A stretch of 64,000 nt of DNA from positions 99,711,859 to 99,775,858 of the forward strand of contig JAPTHN010000001.1 of the NCBI GenBank assembly GCA_026936325.1, in the 5' to 3' direction. Source of the stretch: Platynereis dumerilii. Its lineage: Eukaryota > Annelida > Polychaeta > Phyllodocida > Nereididae. Within the stretch, counting starts at the first letter, position 1. Each line of letters begins with the position of its first letter. The translations under genes were made by a program, and so were the position numbers. Below are positions 1 to 9,214 of this stretch, in pieces. The notes below the pieces were generated by a model, which saw only the letters and a program-made list of their open reading frames with translations, ran no database searches and was not told where the DNA came from.

Positions 1-115
1 TATACATCACACGACATGTTTTCGAAGCACGGGCAGAAGCATATTTACTCAAAGTAATATATCATCCTCTTTAAGATCGAGCACTGAACAAGTTTTAGAA
101 TCTTATGATCTTTTT

Positions 116-3100
116 ATGAAAATGGGGAGCGGGTGGGTCTTACATTCTATAATTAGTTCACAAATTAACATTTATCAAAATGAAATCAGAGGGGGGGGGT
201 GCTACAAAATCATACGAAAAAAACTTCTTCCTTCTCGTTATGTAAAAAATACCAGATGCTTGCTTACTTTCAAACCAAACCAAAACAACCAATGTTTCCT
301 TTATTGCATCTTAGCTGCATTATTTCCTGTTAAAAAACATCGCAATAAAGCTCAATCTTATAACAAGAAATTACATTTACTGGACTCGAGCATGTTATCG
401 TTTCCAGTTAGCATTCAACAAATACCGAAATTCGAAGAAGCAAATCAAATAAAAATCAATGTTATTGGAATACCCAAAAATGAAGAAGGTTTCTTTTTCC
501 TTTATAAAAGTCAATTAAGCAAAAATTTGAACGAACAGGGAAAGATAAAACAGATAAATCTTTTACTCTTCAGAGAACATTACAGTTTAATAACTAGTTG
601 GTCGTGCTTTCTAAATTATAACAACACCAATAAGAGACAGATGTGCCAAAATTGTGGAAACTTTATACGTAAACACGCTCATCTCAGTGACTGTACAGGA
701 TGTCGCAATTCAAGACAAACAAATCTTGTTTTCCCTGAAAAGGGTTCAGTTCAAAAATTTCAAAATTATCAGAAAATTGCAAAATCGCCTTTTGTATATT
801 ATGCTGATATTGAGTGCTCACTACAAGACGATTTTGAGCATAGTGAAGATTCTAATAAAATCAAGAAAAAAAAAATTCATATTCCTGTGGCCATTGGTCT
901 GATGCGTGTCTGCGTAGCTGAAGAGTTTTCTCACAAAGAACCAATTATTCATATTGGAAAAGATTGTATGAAGAGTTTTTTTGAAACTCTTAAGAATGAG
1001 GTGACTTTTAAAAATAAGATCCTAACTACAGTCAACTATCCAATAGATATGAGTAAACAAGATGAAGAGAATTTTCAGAACGCCGAAAAATGTTATGTTT
1101 GCGACAAGATATTTAAAAATTTGTCAGAAAAAAGACGGGATCACTCGCATTTGTTAGCTCATAAGAATTTTTTAGGAGCAGCCTGTGAAAGCTGTAATTT
1201 GAATAGAACTGATTTGAAAGGGAAAAAAACTGCTTTAATCTTTCACGGAGCTTCAAAATATGACAACAACTGTCTTATTAAAAGTTTTCACCATTTAAAC
1301 ATATTACCAAGCAATATTATTGCAAAAACTGGTGAATCAATTATGTCAATGAGTTTCTTCAATAATGAATTCATGATAATAGATTCTTTCAATCATCTCC
1401 CTTTCTCTCTTGAAAAAGCTGTGGGAATGTTAAATAAATCCAATAAACCTTTGAAACATACTCTGAAAGCTTTAAATAACGATTCAAAAGCTTTAAAACT
1501 ACTCTCTCAAAAATTACCTTTTCCTTATAGTTTTATTACGCCCGAAAGATTGCGCACCCAAAAGGAATTGCCTGATGAAAAATTCTTTTATAATGACCTC
1601 AACGAAACAGAGATTTCGGCTGACAATTATGCTTTAGCAAAAGAGATTTGGCGGTATTTCAATTGCCAGACTTTGACAGATTACTTAGAAATTTACCTCA
1701 AGTCAGATATTTTATATCTCGTGGACGTTTTTCAACACTTCCGTGCGTTTTTTAATGCAGAGTTTCAACTGGAAAGCGCAAAATACTTGAGTATTTCATC
1801 ATTGTCTTATGATTGTATGTTAAAATACACTAAATGCCAAATTGAGTTAATTCATGATCAAGAGATGTATAATTTTATTCGTGACTCGATTAGGGGGGGA
1901 CTAACAAATATCCCACAACGTTATTTTAAGGCTAACAACAAATACATGCAGGATTACGATAAAAATAAGCCCAGCTCTTTCATAGCTTACCTCGATGCAA
2001 ATGCTCTATATTCTTCGGTCATGACTTTAAAATTACCTGTTGCAGAATTACGATGGGTAAAATTCACGCCCACGAAGGTTAACGAAATTCTGGAGAATTA
2101 CTCTGATGAATCAAAATATGGATATATATTCGAAACTACCTTAGATTACCCAGAAGAGATTCATCAGAAAACGAAAGATTTTCCTTTGGCCCCTGAGCAT
2201 CGTATTGTAACAAAGGACATGTTATCACCTTTAACGAAAGCCATAATTAAAAAATTACAGACCAAAGTAGATAAAAATGTTAAATTACTCACGACACAAT
2301 ATCCTAAACAATTCTATAAATGTCATGTAAGCAATCTGATTTTTTATTTAAAAATGGGAATGAAGTTGAAAAAAGTTCATCGTGTGCTTCAGTTTAAACA
2401 AGCCGCAGTTTTCGAACCTTATATATCATTTTGCATGCAACAACGCCAACAGACCAATATCTCGAGCCACGAACGCGATCTTTGGAAATTAGTTTCAAAT
2501 TCAGTTTATGGAAAAACTTTAACCAACCTTGAAAAGAGGCAAAATATTAATTTTGTAACTGATGATAAACAATTATCACGTGCTATAAATTCCCCAAGAT
2601 TCAGACATGCAGATGTGATTTCTAGTAATTTGGTACAAGTTTCCAAGTCTAAGAGAAAAATTTTGATGAATATCCCCTATCAAATAGGCGCCGCAATTCT
2701 AGATTTAAGCAAACTTGTGATGTATAGATTTTATTATAACACATTGATTAAAAAATATGGGATCTTTGGTTGTTCCATGTTATTCCAAGATACCGATTCG
2801 ATCTGTATTGGTCTACAAACCGAGAATTACTTCCAGGATTTGAAAAATCTGGGTATCATTGATTTCAGCAATTTTCCAGAAGATCATCCTTTTCATGATA
2901 AGAAAAACTCCGGGAAGCTTTTTCATTTCAAGGATGAGAGTGCTGGTCATATCCCCAAAAGTTTTGTTGGTTTAAAACCAAAATGTTATTCTTTAGAATA
3001 TCAAGACACCAGTCTTAACAAATTAACTAGCAAGGGGGTTCCCAGAAATCAAAAAAACAAAATCAAACACAAGGATTTGTTAGAGGTATTATTTAAGCAC

Positions 3101-3280
3101 ACCACAAAAACATCAAAAAGCCTGATGATTAGGAGTTTTAAGCACCAGTTGTATACCGTCCAACAGACCAAATTGAGTCTTTCCCCTTTGGACAATAAAC
3201 GTTTTTTATTACAAGACGGGATAACCACTTTACCTTTTGGCAATTGCAAAATTAGTAGTTCACAAGAAGAGGAACAATGA
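116..3280 (+). CDS. Family B DNA polymerase of Polinton/adintovirus type
   Basis: A 1,054-residue protein that looks like a whole protein-primed family B polymerase. In order: an N-terminal segment with CFLYC near residue 60 and HYSLI near 155, typical of many Polinton-class polymerases; a Cys/His zinc finger (C177, C180, H187, H189, C193, C196); exonuclease motif I ADIE (D231, E233); an endonuclease VII-like zinc module (C326/C329, DHSH at 342-345, C357/C360); exo II FHGASKYDNN (376-385); exo III YLKSD (527-531); polymerase motif A YLDANALYSSV (from 625); motif B KLVSNSVYGKT (791-801); motif C FQDTDS (890-895); then KPKCYSLEY and KGVPRN. It would copy the element's linear DNA, probably from a protein primer. 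The start is the first in-frame Met; the gene may begin elsewhere because the window edge is close. Its stop overlaps the next start (ATGA). It belongs to a virus-like element and is treated as a fossil whose frame looks whole. The family is certain; the exact clade (Polinton, adintovirus or bidnavirus-like) is inference. Confidence 0.92.
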   Translation: MKMGSGWVLHSIISSQINIYQNEIRGGGCYKIIRKKLLPSRYVKNTRCLLTFKPNQNNQCFLYCILAALFPVKKHRNKAQSYNKKLHLLDSSMLSFPVSIQQIPKFEEANQIKINVIGIPKNEEGFFFLYKSQLSKNLNEQGKIKQINLLLFREHYSLITSWSCFLNYNNTNKRQMCQNCGNFIRKHAHLSDCTGCRNSRQTNLVFPEKGSVQKFQNYQKIAKSPFVYYADIECSLQDDFEHSEDSNKIKKKKIHIPVAIGLMRVCVAEEFSHKEPIIHIGKDCMKSFFETLKNEVTFKNKILTTVNYPIDMSKQDEENFQNAEKCYVCDKIFKNLSEKRRDHSHLLAHKNFLGAACESCNLNRTDLKGKKTALIFHGASKYDNNCLIKSFHHLNILPSNIIAKTGESIMSMSFFNNEFMIIDSFNHLPFSLEKAVGMLNKSNKPLKHTLKALNNDSKALKLLSQKLPFPYSFITPERLRTQKELPDEKFFYNDLNETEISADNYALAKEIWRYFNCQTLTDYLEIYLKSDILYLVDVFQHFRAFFNAEFQLESAKYLSISSLSYDCMLKYTKCQIELIHDQEMYNFIRDSIRGGLTNIPQRYFKANNKYMQDYDKNKPSSFIAYLDANALYSSVMTLKLPVAELRWVKFTPTKVNEILENYSDESKYGYIFETTLDYPEEIHQKTKDFPLAPEHRIVTKDMLSPLTKAIIKKLQTKVDKNVKLLTTQYPKQFYKCHVSNLIFYLKMGMKLKKVHRVLQFKQAAVFEPYISFCMQQRQQTNISSHERDLWKLVSNSVYGKTLTNLEKRQNINFVTDDKQLSRAINSPRFRHADVISSNLVQVSKSKRKILMNIPYQIGAAILDLSKLVMYRFYYNTLIKKYGIFGCSMLFQDTDSICIGLQTENYFQDLKNLGIIDFSNFPEDHPFHDKKNSGKLFHFKDESAGHIPKSFVGLKPKCYSLEYQDTSLNKLTSKGVPRNQKNKIKHKDLLEVLFKHTTKTSKSLMIRSFKHQLYTVQQTKLSLSPLDNKRFLLQDGITTLPFGNCKISSSQEEEQ

Positions 3281-3627
3281 ATACTACAATTAGTATTACA
3301 AGAATGAAAATGAATACTAAAGAACCAAATAACACAAAGGAAACCTCGAGCACAAAGAAAGTCAGATTTAATTTACTGAGAAACCAGTATTTTCCAATCC
3401 CTGGGAGAGAGCGAATTTATCATAGTTCTAGAGACTTCCCAAGCCTACATCAATCAAAACATCAACAAACCAAGAGATTATCAGAAAAGGAAGAGGACTC
3501 AGAAAGGAGTTACTCTCAGGAAAAAGGGGGTTACTCTCAAGAAAAAGGGGACCTGGAAAATCAAATTTGCGTGATAGCGAATAAAGAAGAGCAGGTGCTG
3601 ATAAAACAAAATGGCCTTTTCATCTGA
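3277..3627 (+). CDS. Small Ser/Lys-rich protein of the virus-like element, function unknown
   Basis: A 116-residue hydrophilic protein, rich in Ser, Lys, Glu and Gln, with two adjacent copies of a YSQEKG motif near residues 78-91. I do not recognise the family and see no membrane segment or enzyme motif. Its ATG overlaps the polymerase stop by four bases and its end overlaps the kinase start by 17 bases. That three-frame overlap is the best argument that it is a real gene: such packing is typical of viral operon-like blocks and unusual in animal chromosomes. It could be a small nucleic-acid-binding or replication-accessory protein, but that is a guess from charge and position only. Confidence 0.5.
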   Translation: MNTTISITRMKMNTKEPNNTKETSSTKKVRFNLLRNQYFPIPGRERIYHSSRDFPSLHQSKHQQTKRLSEKEEDSERSYSQEKGGYSQEKGDLENQICVIANKEEQVLIKQNGLFI

Positions 3628-4285
3628 AAAGAAAGATAAAAAATACCTGATATCTGTCGAAGGGAGTGTTGGATCTGGAAAAAGTACCCTTTTGAGAGAA
3701 ATTGAGAGTCAAGAATTTCCCAATACCAGAGTCCTATGGGAACCAGATTTTTCAAAAGTTGATTTAAATGGGCAACAATATAACCTTTTGAAAAAGTTGT
3801 ACGTAAACGATATAAAAAAAGATGATTATTTGGCTATACAATTAGCAATATGCGACAACTTGAGAAATTATTACAACAGAAACGTCACAAATAAAAAATT
3901 CCTGATATCTGATAGGTGTCTTTCAAGTTGCAAGATATTCAATCAAATGGGTTTCAATAACGGTCAACTTTCAAATTTCACCAAGGATTATGTAATGAGT
4001 CACATTAACTCGCAGGAAAAAAGTTTCCTTGATTCATTTTCTGGAGGAATCGAGGTCTATAAATTATACCTTGACACAAAACCAGAAATTTGTGGGCAAC
4101 GTGTTATTAAAAGAGGTCGAACGGAGGAACTTTCAAAAAGTACTGAATTTTGGAGCAGCTTTGCAGAGACATTCAAAGAAGTTGCTTTTTCATTGGATAA
4201 ATATGACCATGTCGGTGACAAAGACTCGATTTACAGGAAAATTGTAGAACTAGTAAAAATTATAAACCTTAGAGAGGGCTCTTGA
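3611..4285 (+). CDS. Deoxynucleoside kinase (dNK/TK2-like) of the virus-like element
   Basis: A 224-residue P-loop kinase. Seen: Walker A GSVGSGKST (residues 18-26) right after the first beta strand; an LWEP segment where the family has its substrate-contacting Glu; DRCLS (101-105), in the place of the family's Asp/Glu-Arg motif; and the hallmark YLDTKPEIC...RGRTEE (153-173), which in dNK, TK2 and dGK proteins ends in the Arg-rich LID over ATP. About 220-250 residues is normal for this family. It would phosphorylate deoxynucleosides with ATP, feeding the dNTP pool used by the polymerase encoded just upstream. Its ATG lies inside the end of the preceding ORF, so the three genes are tightly packed. 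Such kinases are known in herpes-, asfar- and other DNA viruses, and it may have been captured from an animal host. Substrate preference cannot be read from the sequence. The frame looks whole. Confidence 0.88.
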   Translation: MAFSSEKKDKKYLISVEGSVGSGKSTLLREIESQEFPNTRVLWEPDFSKVDLNGQQYNLLKKLYVNDIKKDDYLAIQLAICDNLRNYYNRNVTNKKFLISDRCLSSCKIFNQMGFNNGQLSNFTKDYVMSHINSQEKSFLDSFSGGIEVYKLYLDTKPEICGQRVIKRGRTEELSKSTEFWSSFAETFKEVAFSLDKYDHVGDKDSIYRKIVELVKIINLREGS

Positions 4286-4460
4286 AAACTAGAAACGTAA
4301 AGCAATCTAACCAAAAGCAAAAAACTTTTTTACCTCAAATGCAGAGAAGTTATAGCTCTTCCAAAATTTCTGTTTTAAAAATTCTGTTTTAGAAGTTTAT
4401 TCCTTTTTAAGAAGCTCAGTAAATCCAAAATGCCAGAAAATGCCACAAAACTCAACAGCT
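4286..4460. other. Short AT-rich spacer after the kinase gene
   Basis: AT-rich, with no frame and no AATAAA signal that I can see right after the kinase stop. It separates the packed block 116-4285 from the promoter-like sequence that follows. Confidence 0.4.
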
Positions 4461-4468
4461 GGTGTTTG

Positions 4469-4680
4469 CCTCATTGCCCCAAGCTTGCCCCAAGCTTCAA
4501 ACACCCCCAGTGCGCATGCCTCAGTTGAAATACCCCAGTGCGCATGTCTAAGTTGAACCTCCAGAGAAAATGCCTTCCCTTAATTGGCTGGGAACCCCAG
4601 CACCAGGTCTGCAGATTTCTTCCCCCCCCAACCCCCTATAAAACCCCAAGCCCCAACACACACGTTGCCAGTTCAGACAC
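4469..4680 (+). promoter_or_regulatory. TATA plus initiator core promoter with duplicated upstream motifs
   Basis: TATAAAA at 4637-4643 in a C-rich setting is followed by CCAGTTC at 4668-4674, a full match to the initiator consensus YYANWYY, with its A at 4670, 33 bases after the first T of the TATA box. Upstream are two direct copies of a CAGTGCGCATG motif (about 4509-4555; similar to NRF-1 sites) and two copies of TTGCCCCAAGC (about 4474-4495). Spacing and order fit a RNA polymerase II promoter reading rightwards toward the dUTPase-like gene. Transcription itself is inferred. Confidence 0.55.
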
Positions 4681-4693
4681 ACACATCAGACAG

Positions 4694-4740
4694 TACGGAT
4701 TGTGGGGGCAATTTACTGGTCGCCCCCAAAACCGTTTTAG
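4694..4740 (+). other. Hairpin-forming sequence in the leader
   Basis: GGGGGC and GCCCCC about 12 bases apart form a GC-rich stem just downstream of the predicted start site, so they would sit near the 5' end of the transcript. The role is unknown. Confidence 0.35.
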
Positions 4741-4761
4741 TTAGGTTTACATTAAGATGGA

Positions 4762-4765
4762 TAGT

Positions 4766-4797
<32 letters not shown>
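4762..4797. repeat. (TAGA)n microsatellite
   Basis: About eight tandem copies of TAGA inside the presumed 5' untranslated exon. A 24-bp direct duplication follows at 4851-4898. Confidence 0.9.
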
Positions 4798-4953
4798 CTG
4801 AAATTTTACTTCGTTTTTGGAGACTTGTTGTGAATTCCTTTTCCATCACAATGGAGTTTTACTGAACATTTAATATGGAGTTTTACTGAACATTTAATAT
4901 TTTAACCTCGCACCAGGGATTTTACTTCATTCTGGATCAACATATATACTCAG

Positions 4954-5151
4954 GTATGGAACATTTTTAAATGAAAGAACATTTTTGAAGGAACACCTCT
5001 AATCCTTTCGTGGGGCGGAAAAAACCATCTGCACGGGCGTTACATTTGGACTTGATTAATTATAATTAAAATTTCTGACATTTTACTTTTCAAAAAAGTT
5101 AACTTTTTACATTTAAAAAAGTGACATTTTTGCCTTTGTTACTTTTTGTAG
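4954..5151 (+). other. Probable 5' UTR intron (198 bp)
   Basis: A CAG|GTATGG donor at 4951-4959 and a T-rich tract ending TTTTTGTAG| at 5151 would make a 198-bp intron between the TATA/Inr promoter and the ATG at 5169. Both sites fit the metazoan consensus. Inferred from sequence alone. Confidence 0.4.
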
Positions 5152-5168
5152 AACAAAAGACAGTTACA

Positions 5169-5963
5169 ATGGGGTTGTGTGACTTTGCAAAAATTCATCC
5201 AAGGGCTACTTTGCCCAAAAACCAAAATGGATCGAGTACATATTGTGTTACTGGTGTTGAGATGAAATCCATTCCACCCCTTACCCACATAACTGTAAGA
5301 TCGGGTCTAAAAATATCCAACATCATCAAGGGAGTTGAGCTTCGTCTGCGAACATCATCGGATTTATTTTTCTCGAAGAAGTGCATTGTCCCTTGTGAGC
5401 AGAAGCTAACGGGTATCTTCAATGGAGAACTACTAATCTCCTTGTATAACACCTCGACCACCTTAGAAGCGAACATTAAGAGTGGGGAAGTACTGGCAGA
5501 ACTCAGTTTCCACCATTTTTTATTGCCAGAATTGAGCTGGGCTGGAGGTGCCCTTGTAAACTCCAGAAAAAGGAGGAAAGGAGGACCTGTCCTGGGAGCC
5601 TGGAGAAAAGGAGCCACCGTGGGCGAATTCCAGGTTCCCAGAACCCACGAAAGGAGGGTGTTCCATGACAATTTGGAGAGGCATACAATTACCAACTCCT
5701 CTCCAGAGTCCCCTCCTTGCGCCCCACACACCGGTAATTGGAGAGCATCAGTCAGTAGACCATCGCCACGGGGCGCAGGAGAGGGTGGTACTAGGGGACC
5801 TGCTCCAGGGGGGGCTTCGGAGGACTATACCCCCATCTGTCTAAGGGTGTCGCCCCCTCGAGACCAGGTCTCCATTATAAACGATGATTCAGAAGGAGAC
5901 GTGCAGCTCGTCGAGGAAGAAAATGGGGAAGACGTCCCGACAATCCCTGGCTTTGATGTGTAA
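5169..5963 (+). CDS. dUTPase-like protein with long disordered tail
   Basis: Reading from the ATG at 5169 (265 residues); an in-frame ATG at 5121 lies before a likely splice acceptor and is less plausible. The first 120 or so residues follow the trimeric dUTPase fold: HPRATLP at the start, a GLKISNIIKGVELRLRTSS stretch like the region leading to the family's Ser-rich motif, LTGIFNGELLISLYN matching the G-I-x-D-x-x-x-GE motif III region, then IKSGEVLAEL matching GDRIAQL. The domain is quite divergent, as in the dUTPase-like proteins of adenoviruses, so enzyme activity is uncertain. The remaining 130 residues are Pro/Gly/Arg-rich then acidic and probably disordered. This part is clearly richer in GC than the flanks. 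With the kinase upstream it suggests a nucleotide-pool module. The call as a virus-like gene rests on position and fold; the frame looks whole. Confidence 0.7.
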   Translation: MGLCDFAKIHPRATLPKNQNGSSTYCVTGVEMKSIPPLTHITVRSGLKISNIIKGVELRLRTSSDLFFSKKCIVPCEQKLTGIFNGELLISLYNTSTTLEANIKSGEVLAELSFHHFLLPELSWAGGALVNSRKRRKGGPVLGAWRKGATVGEFQVPRTHERRVFHDNLERHTITNSSPESPPCAPHTGNWRASVSRPSPRGAGEGGTRGPAPGGASEDYTPICLRVSPPRDQVSIINDDSEGDVQLVEEENGEDVPTIPGFDV

Positions 5964-5964
5964 G

Positions 5965-6078
5965 GTAAGTCTCAATTTCCTTCTAAATTAGTGGAATTTT
6001 CGTTCATTAACACCATATTTTGGAAAAATTTGAGTGGCAAAAGTCAGTAATTTAGGTTTTTTTGGATCACAATTCCAG
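5965..6078 (+). other. Possible short intron just after the dUTPase-like stop
   Basis: TAAG|GTAAGT places a consensus donor one base past the stop codon, and a T-rich stretch ends at AATTCCAG| (6078). Splicing here would remove 114 bp of 3' untranslated sequence. Alternatively the donor joins to something further away. Not proven. Confidence 0.3.
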
Positions 6079-6312
6079 ATCAGAATTTCATCCATCGTAT
6101 AAAAGCCAAAAAACCAAGAGATCGTAAACGAGAGAAAAGATTCTGCGGGTCTACTTTCTCCTCGACGAGCTTCAAAGACTTCTGGAGACGAAACATCTGC
6201 CTCTGGAGACGAAACGTCGGCCTCTATAATCGCACCATTACAAGGTCACGTTTTTTATAAAAGAGTAAAATTGAAAACAAATCATTTTTTTATTAGTCAG
6301 ACATTGAACTAA
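6079..6312. other. Non-coding stretch with a small direct repeat
   Basis: Contains two nearby copies of TCTGGAGACGAAAC (around 6180-6215) in a GC-richer patch of about 140 bases. No frame longer than a few dozen codons and no recognised gene. Confidence 0.35.
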
Positions 6313-6314
6313 GC

Positions 6315-6412
6315 CTATCTATCTATCTATTTTGAAAATACGCATATCTATCTATCTATCTATCTAGTATCTATCTATCTATCTATCCGTCTATTTATCT
6401 ATCTATCTATCT
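6315..6412. repeat. (TATC)n microsatellite, interrupted
   Basis: Three blocks of TATC repeats separated by short interruptions. It is the reverse complement type of the TAGA tract at 4.77 kb. Confidence 0.9.
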
Positions 6413-6430
6413 AAAATTGTTAGATAGTTA

Positions 6431-6540
6431 GAGTATTCATAAATTTTGTTGAGTATTCATAAATTTTAATGAGTATTCATAAATTTTGATGTTTATTAGA
6501 GTATTCATAAATTTTGATGAGTATTCATAAATTTTGATGT
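6431..6540. repeat. 20-bp minisatellite
   Basis: Five copies of GAGTATTCATAAATTTTG plus two bases, with one short interruption around 6491-6498. Confidence 0.85.
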
Positions 6541-7540
6541 TTAAAGTTTGTAAGAAAAAAAACGGGGGTTAACCATTCATATGTGTGTGTCTGGCTGGTC
6601 ACGGGGGGAGGGGGAGAAAAAAGGAAAAATGTAACTCTTTCCTCCCTCTCCTCACTTTAGCATAGTCTTGTCCCTCACAGAGTCTCCTCCGCCAGTAGGT
6701 GGACAGTTTGCTTTTGGTCTGTTTACAGTTGAAATGTAAAACTGTGATTTGACCAAAAGCACCTGGCCTCTTGTTGGCGAACGGGAGAGGGGGTTCTGTG
6801 TGGGAAAAGTCCCCCACGTGGAATCACCAACATTTTGTTCTGCTTGTTCATCATGATAAATTTTTTATTCCGCTTTATTCGGTTCATTCCGCTTTATTCG
6901 GTTCTATTTGATTAGCCCCCCCCAAAAAAATTGTGATTAGGCCCCATAAAAAATTTTACTTGAATGTTTAGTATTTGAAATATTTGATTGTTGACCTTCA
7001 AAAAAATTTAAATAAGATTTGTTAAAAAGTAAAAAAAATTTAAAATTTAACTTCAAAATAAGTATATAAAAAGTAAAAATTCTTAAAAAGTAAAAATTCT
7101 CAAAAACAAAAAGTAATTAAAAAAATTCAAAACCAATGTAACTTCCAATAAATTTGTTTGTAGAGACAAACAAATGTGTGTGGGAAAAAAAAACAAAAAA
7201 CAAAAAAAGTTACTGGGTCCATTCCAAAATATATATATATATATACCTCGTTGATATACCTTGCTCTTGCAAATATCGCTTCTTTGGAATGTTTGTTGTT
7301 TTAAAAATCGAGGTTACTTATTATTGTTTAAGAAATCAAGGTTACTTATTAGTGTTGTTGCTCTTGTTAATATTTCTTGCTTTTAATGTTTAGTAACCTC
7401 GATTTTTTTTACTTAAACATCCATTCCAAAATATTATTAGTGGTAAAAATATGTAAGAAATATACCCCCCCTTTACCTCGAGGTTGTAAATATTACTACC
7501 ATAACTTTTATCCATGGAATGTTTTTTGTTGAAATATTAT
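6541..7540. other. AT-rich stretch without genes
   Basis: Holds a purine-rich patch near 6600, a short TTCCGCTTTATTCGGTTC duplication (about 6868-6903), long A-rich runs at 6990-7140, and an (AT)n run near 7235. ORFs on both strands look random. Confidence 0.4.
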
Positions 7541-7600
7541 CCATGGAACGTTCCATGGAATGTTTCAACTGTTGAAATATTATCCATGGAACGTTCCATG
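7541..7600. repeat. Duplicated 18-bp perfect palindrome
   Basis: CCATGGAACGTTCCATGG at 7541-7558 reads the same on both strands. A second copy, matching for 17 bases, lies at 7584-7600. Between them AACTGTTGAAATATTA repeats sequence from before the first copy. Confidence 0.7.
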
Positions 7601-7995
7601 TTTTTTTTGTTAATTTCAAGAAAGTTGTGTTTAGTTTTGGCTGATGTTCATTAATTTTTGGTTTATATTGAAATTTGGGTGTCTTTTAAAGTTTAAAGAT
7701 ACCAATTAATCACCCGCAACTAATATCTTTATCTTAATGGTGGGACTTAAAGACTTGAATTTGTTTTTGTCTAGCTATTGAAACTTTTCTTATTTTTGAC
7801 TGATTGGACGCCTTTGAAAGGCTATTGACCAATCATCTGTCTTTGACTACTGCACTAGAAATATAGCAGTAGTCAATGTACCATAACTTTGGTAATAATG
7901 ATTCGATTTTAGTTAAAATTTCAGGATTTAAGGTTAGTGGCATATCAAACATTTATCCTGAAAATAAACCTTAATATATGCATTATTAAAATTTT
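7601..7995. other. AT-rich stretch without genes
   Basis: No frames, no recognised repeat; a few short palindromic words around 7800-7870 (a CTACTGC/GCAGTAG pair). Confidence 0.3.
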
Positions 7996-8645
7996 GGGAA
8001 TTGTTGGCTGATATTGAATTGTTGGCTGAACAATCATCACTTAAATTGTTGGCTGAACCATCATCACTTAAATATCATAAATTAATGAATTGTTGGCTGA
8101 TATTGAATTGTTGGTTGAACAATCATCACTTAAATTGATGGCTGAACAATCATCACTTAAATATCATAAATTAATGAATTAAATTATTGAATTGTTGGCT
8201 GATATTGAATTGTTGGCTGAACAATCATCACTTAAATTGTTGGCTGAACAATCATCACTTAAATTGTTGGCTGAACAATCATCACTTAAATATCATAAAT
8301 TAATGAATTAAATTATTGAATTGTTGGCTGATATTGAATTGTTGGCTGAACAATCATCACTTAAATTGTTGGCTGAACAATCATCACTTAAATTGTTGGC
8401 TGAACAATCATCACTTAAATATCATAAATTAATGAATTAAATTATTGAATTGTTGGCTGATATTGAATTGTTGGCTGAACAATCATCACTTAAATTGTTG
8501 GCTGAACAATCATCACTTAAGTATCATAAATTAATGAATTGTTGGCTGATATTGAATTGTTGGCTGAACAATCATCACTTAAATTGTTAGCTGAACAATC
8601 ATCACTTAAATATCATAAATTAATGAATTGTTGCGCTGATATTGA
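7996..8645. repeat. Higher-order minisatellite with one hairpin per monomer
   Basis: About a dozen copies of a 27-bp monomer, TTGGCTGAACAATCATCACT plus a linker, are grouped into larger blocks by TTGGCTGATATTG and ATATCATAAATTAATGAATT spacers. Most monomers contain ATTGTT-GGCTG-AACAAT, a perfect 6-bp stem with a 5-base loop. The block pattern repeats five or six times, so the array grew by duplication of multi-monomer blocks. Function unknown. Confidence 0.85.
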
Positions 8646-9214
8646 GGTGTAACATTGTTCGAAAATGATCTTGTTTGATACTCTTGTCCTTCAAGAGTAA
8701 CATCTATTAAATTTTGAAAACCCAAGGATCCCTTGGGGTTTGTGGAGAGCCTTGGCAGCCCATATAGCCTGGGATATGGTTATAATTTACCGTTTGGACA
8801 ACAAAAATTAATTAAAATATCTTCAACTTCCACTTAATTAAAATTTCATTAATTTAAAATATCCTTCTTTTTCTTTAATTTAAAATATCCCTCAATTTAA
8901 TTAAAATTTCCCTTTTAAATAAATAAGTAGCAAAGTAAGTCTCTTTTGTTGCTACTATAGTCGCGCAAAAAGTAAGTCTGTTTTGCAGTAATCCTTCACA
9001 TGGACAGTTATGACGTGTTCGTTCCCTTCTCTAATGTTTAAGGTGCATATTTAATTCTTCAAATTCTTCATCCCCCTAGCCTCTTGAGAGTTGTTCAGGG
9101 GCTATTGAGGCTAAACCTCTTCAAATTACATACCCAGGTCGAACGGGTTGGTTAAATGTTTTTTCATGAAATGTTCAACAGTTCCTTATCCAGGAAGTAA
9201 CCTTCTTTGCTTCC
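8646..9214. other. AT-rich stretch without genes
   Basis: Low-complexity TTTAATTAAAATTTCC-like runs near 8800-8930 and a short inexact duplication containing AAGTAAGTC (8935-8980). Nothing coding. Confidence 0.3.

Noticed and set aside
4694-4745. LTR retroelement primer-binding site (TGGTCGCCC after a TATA-bearing region)
   Set aside because: No matching second LTR, no gag/pol frame and no TG...CA ends; a plain promoter and leader explains the sequence better.
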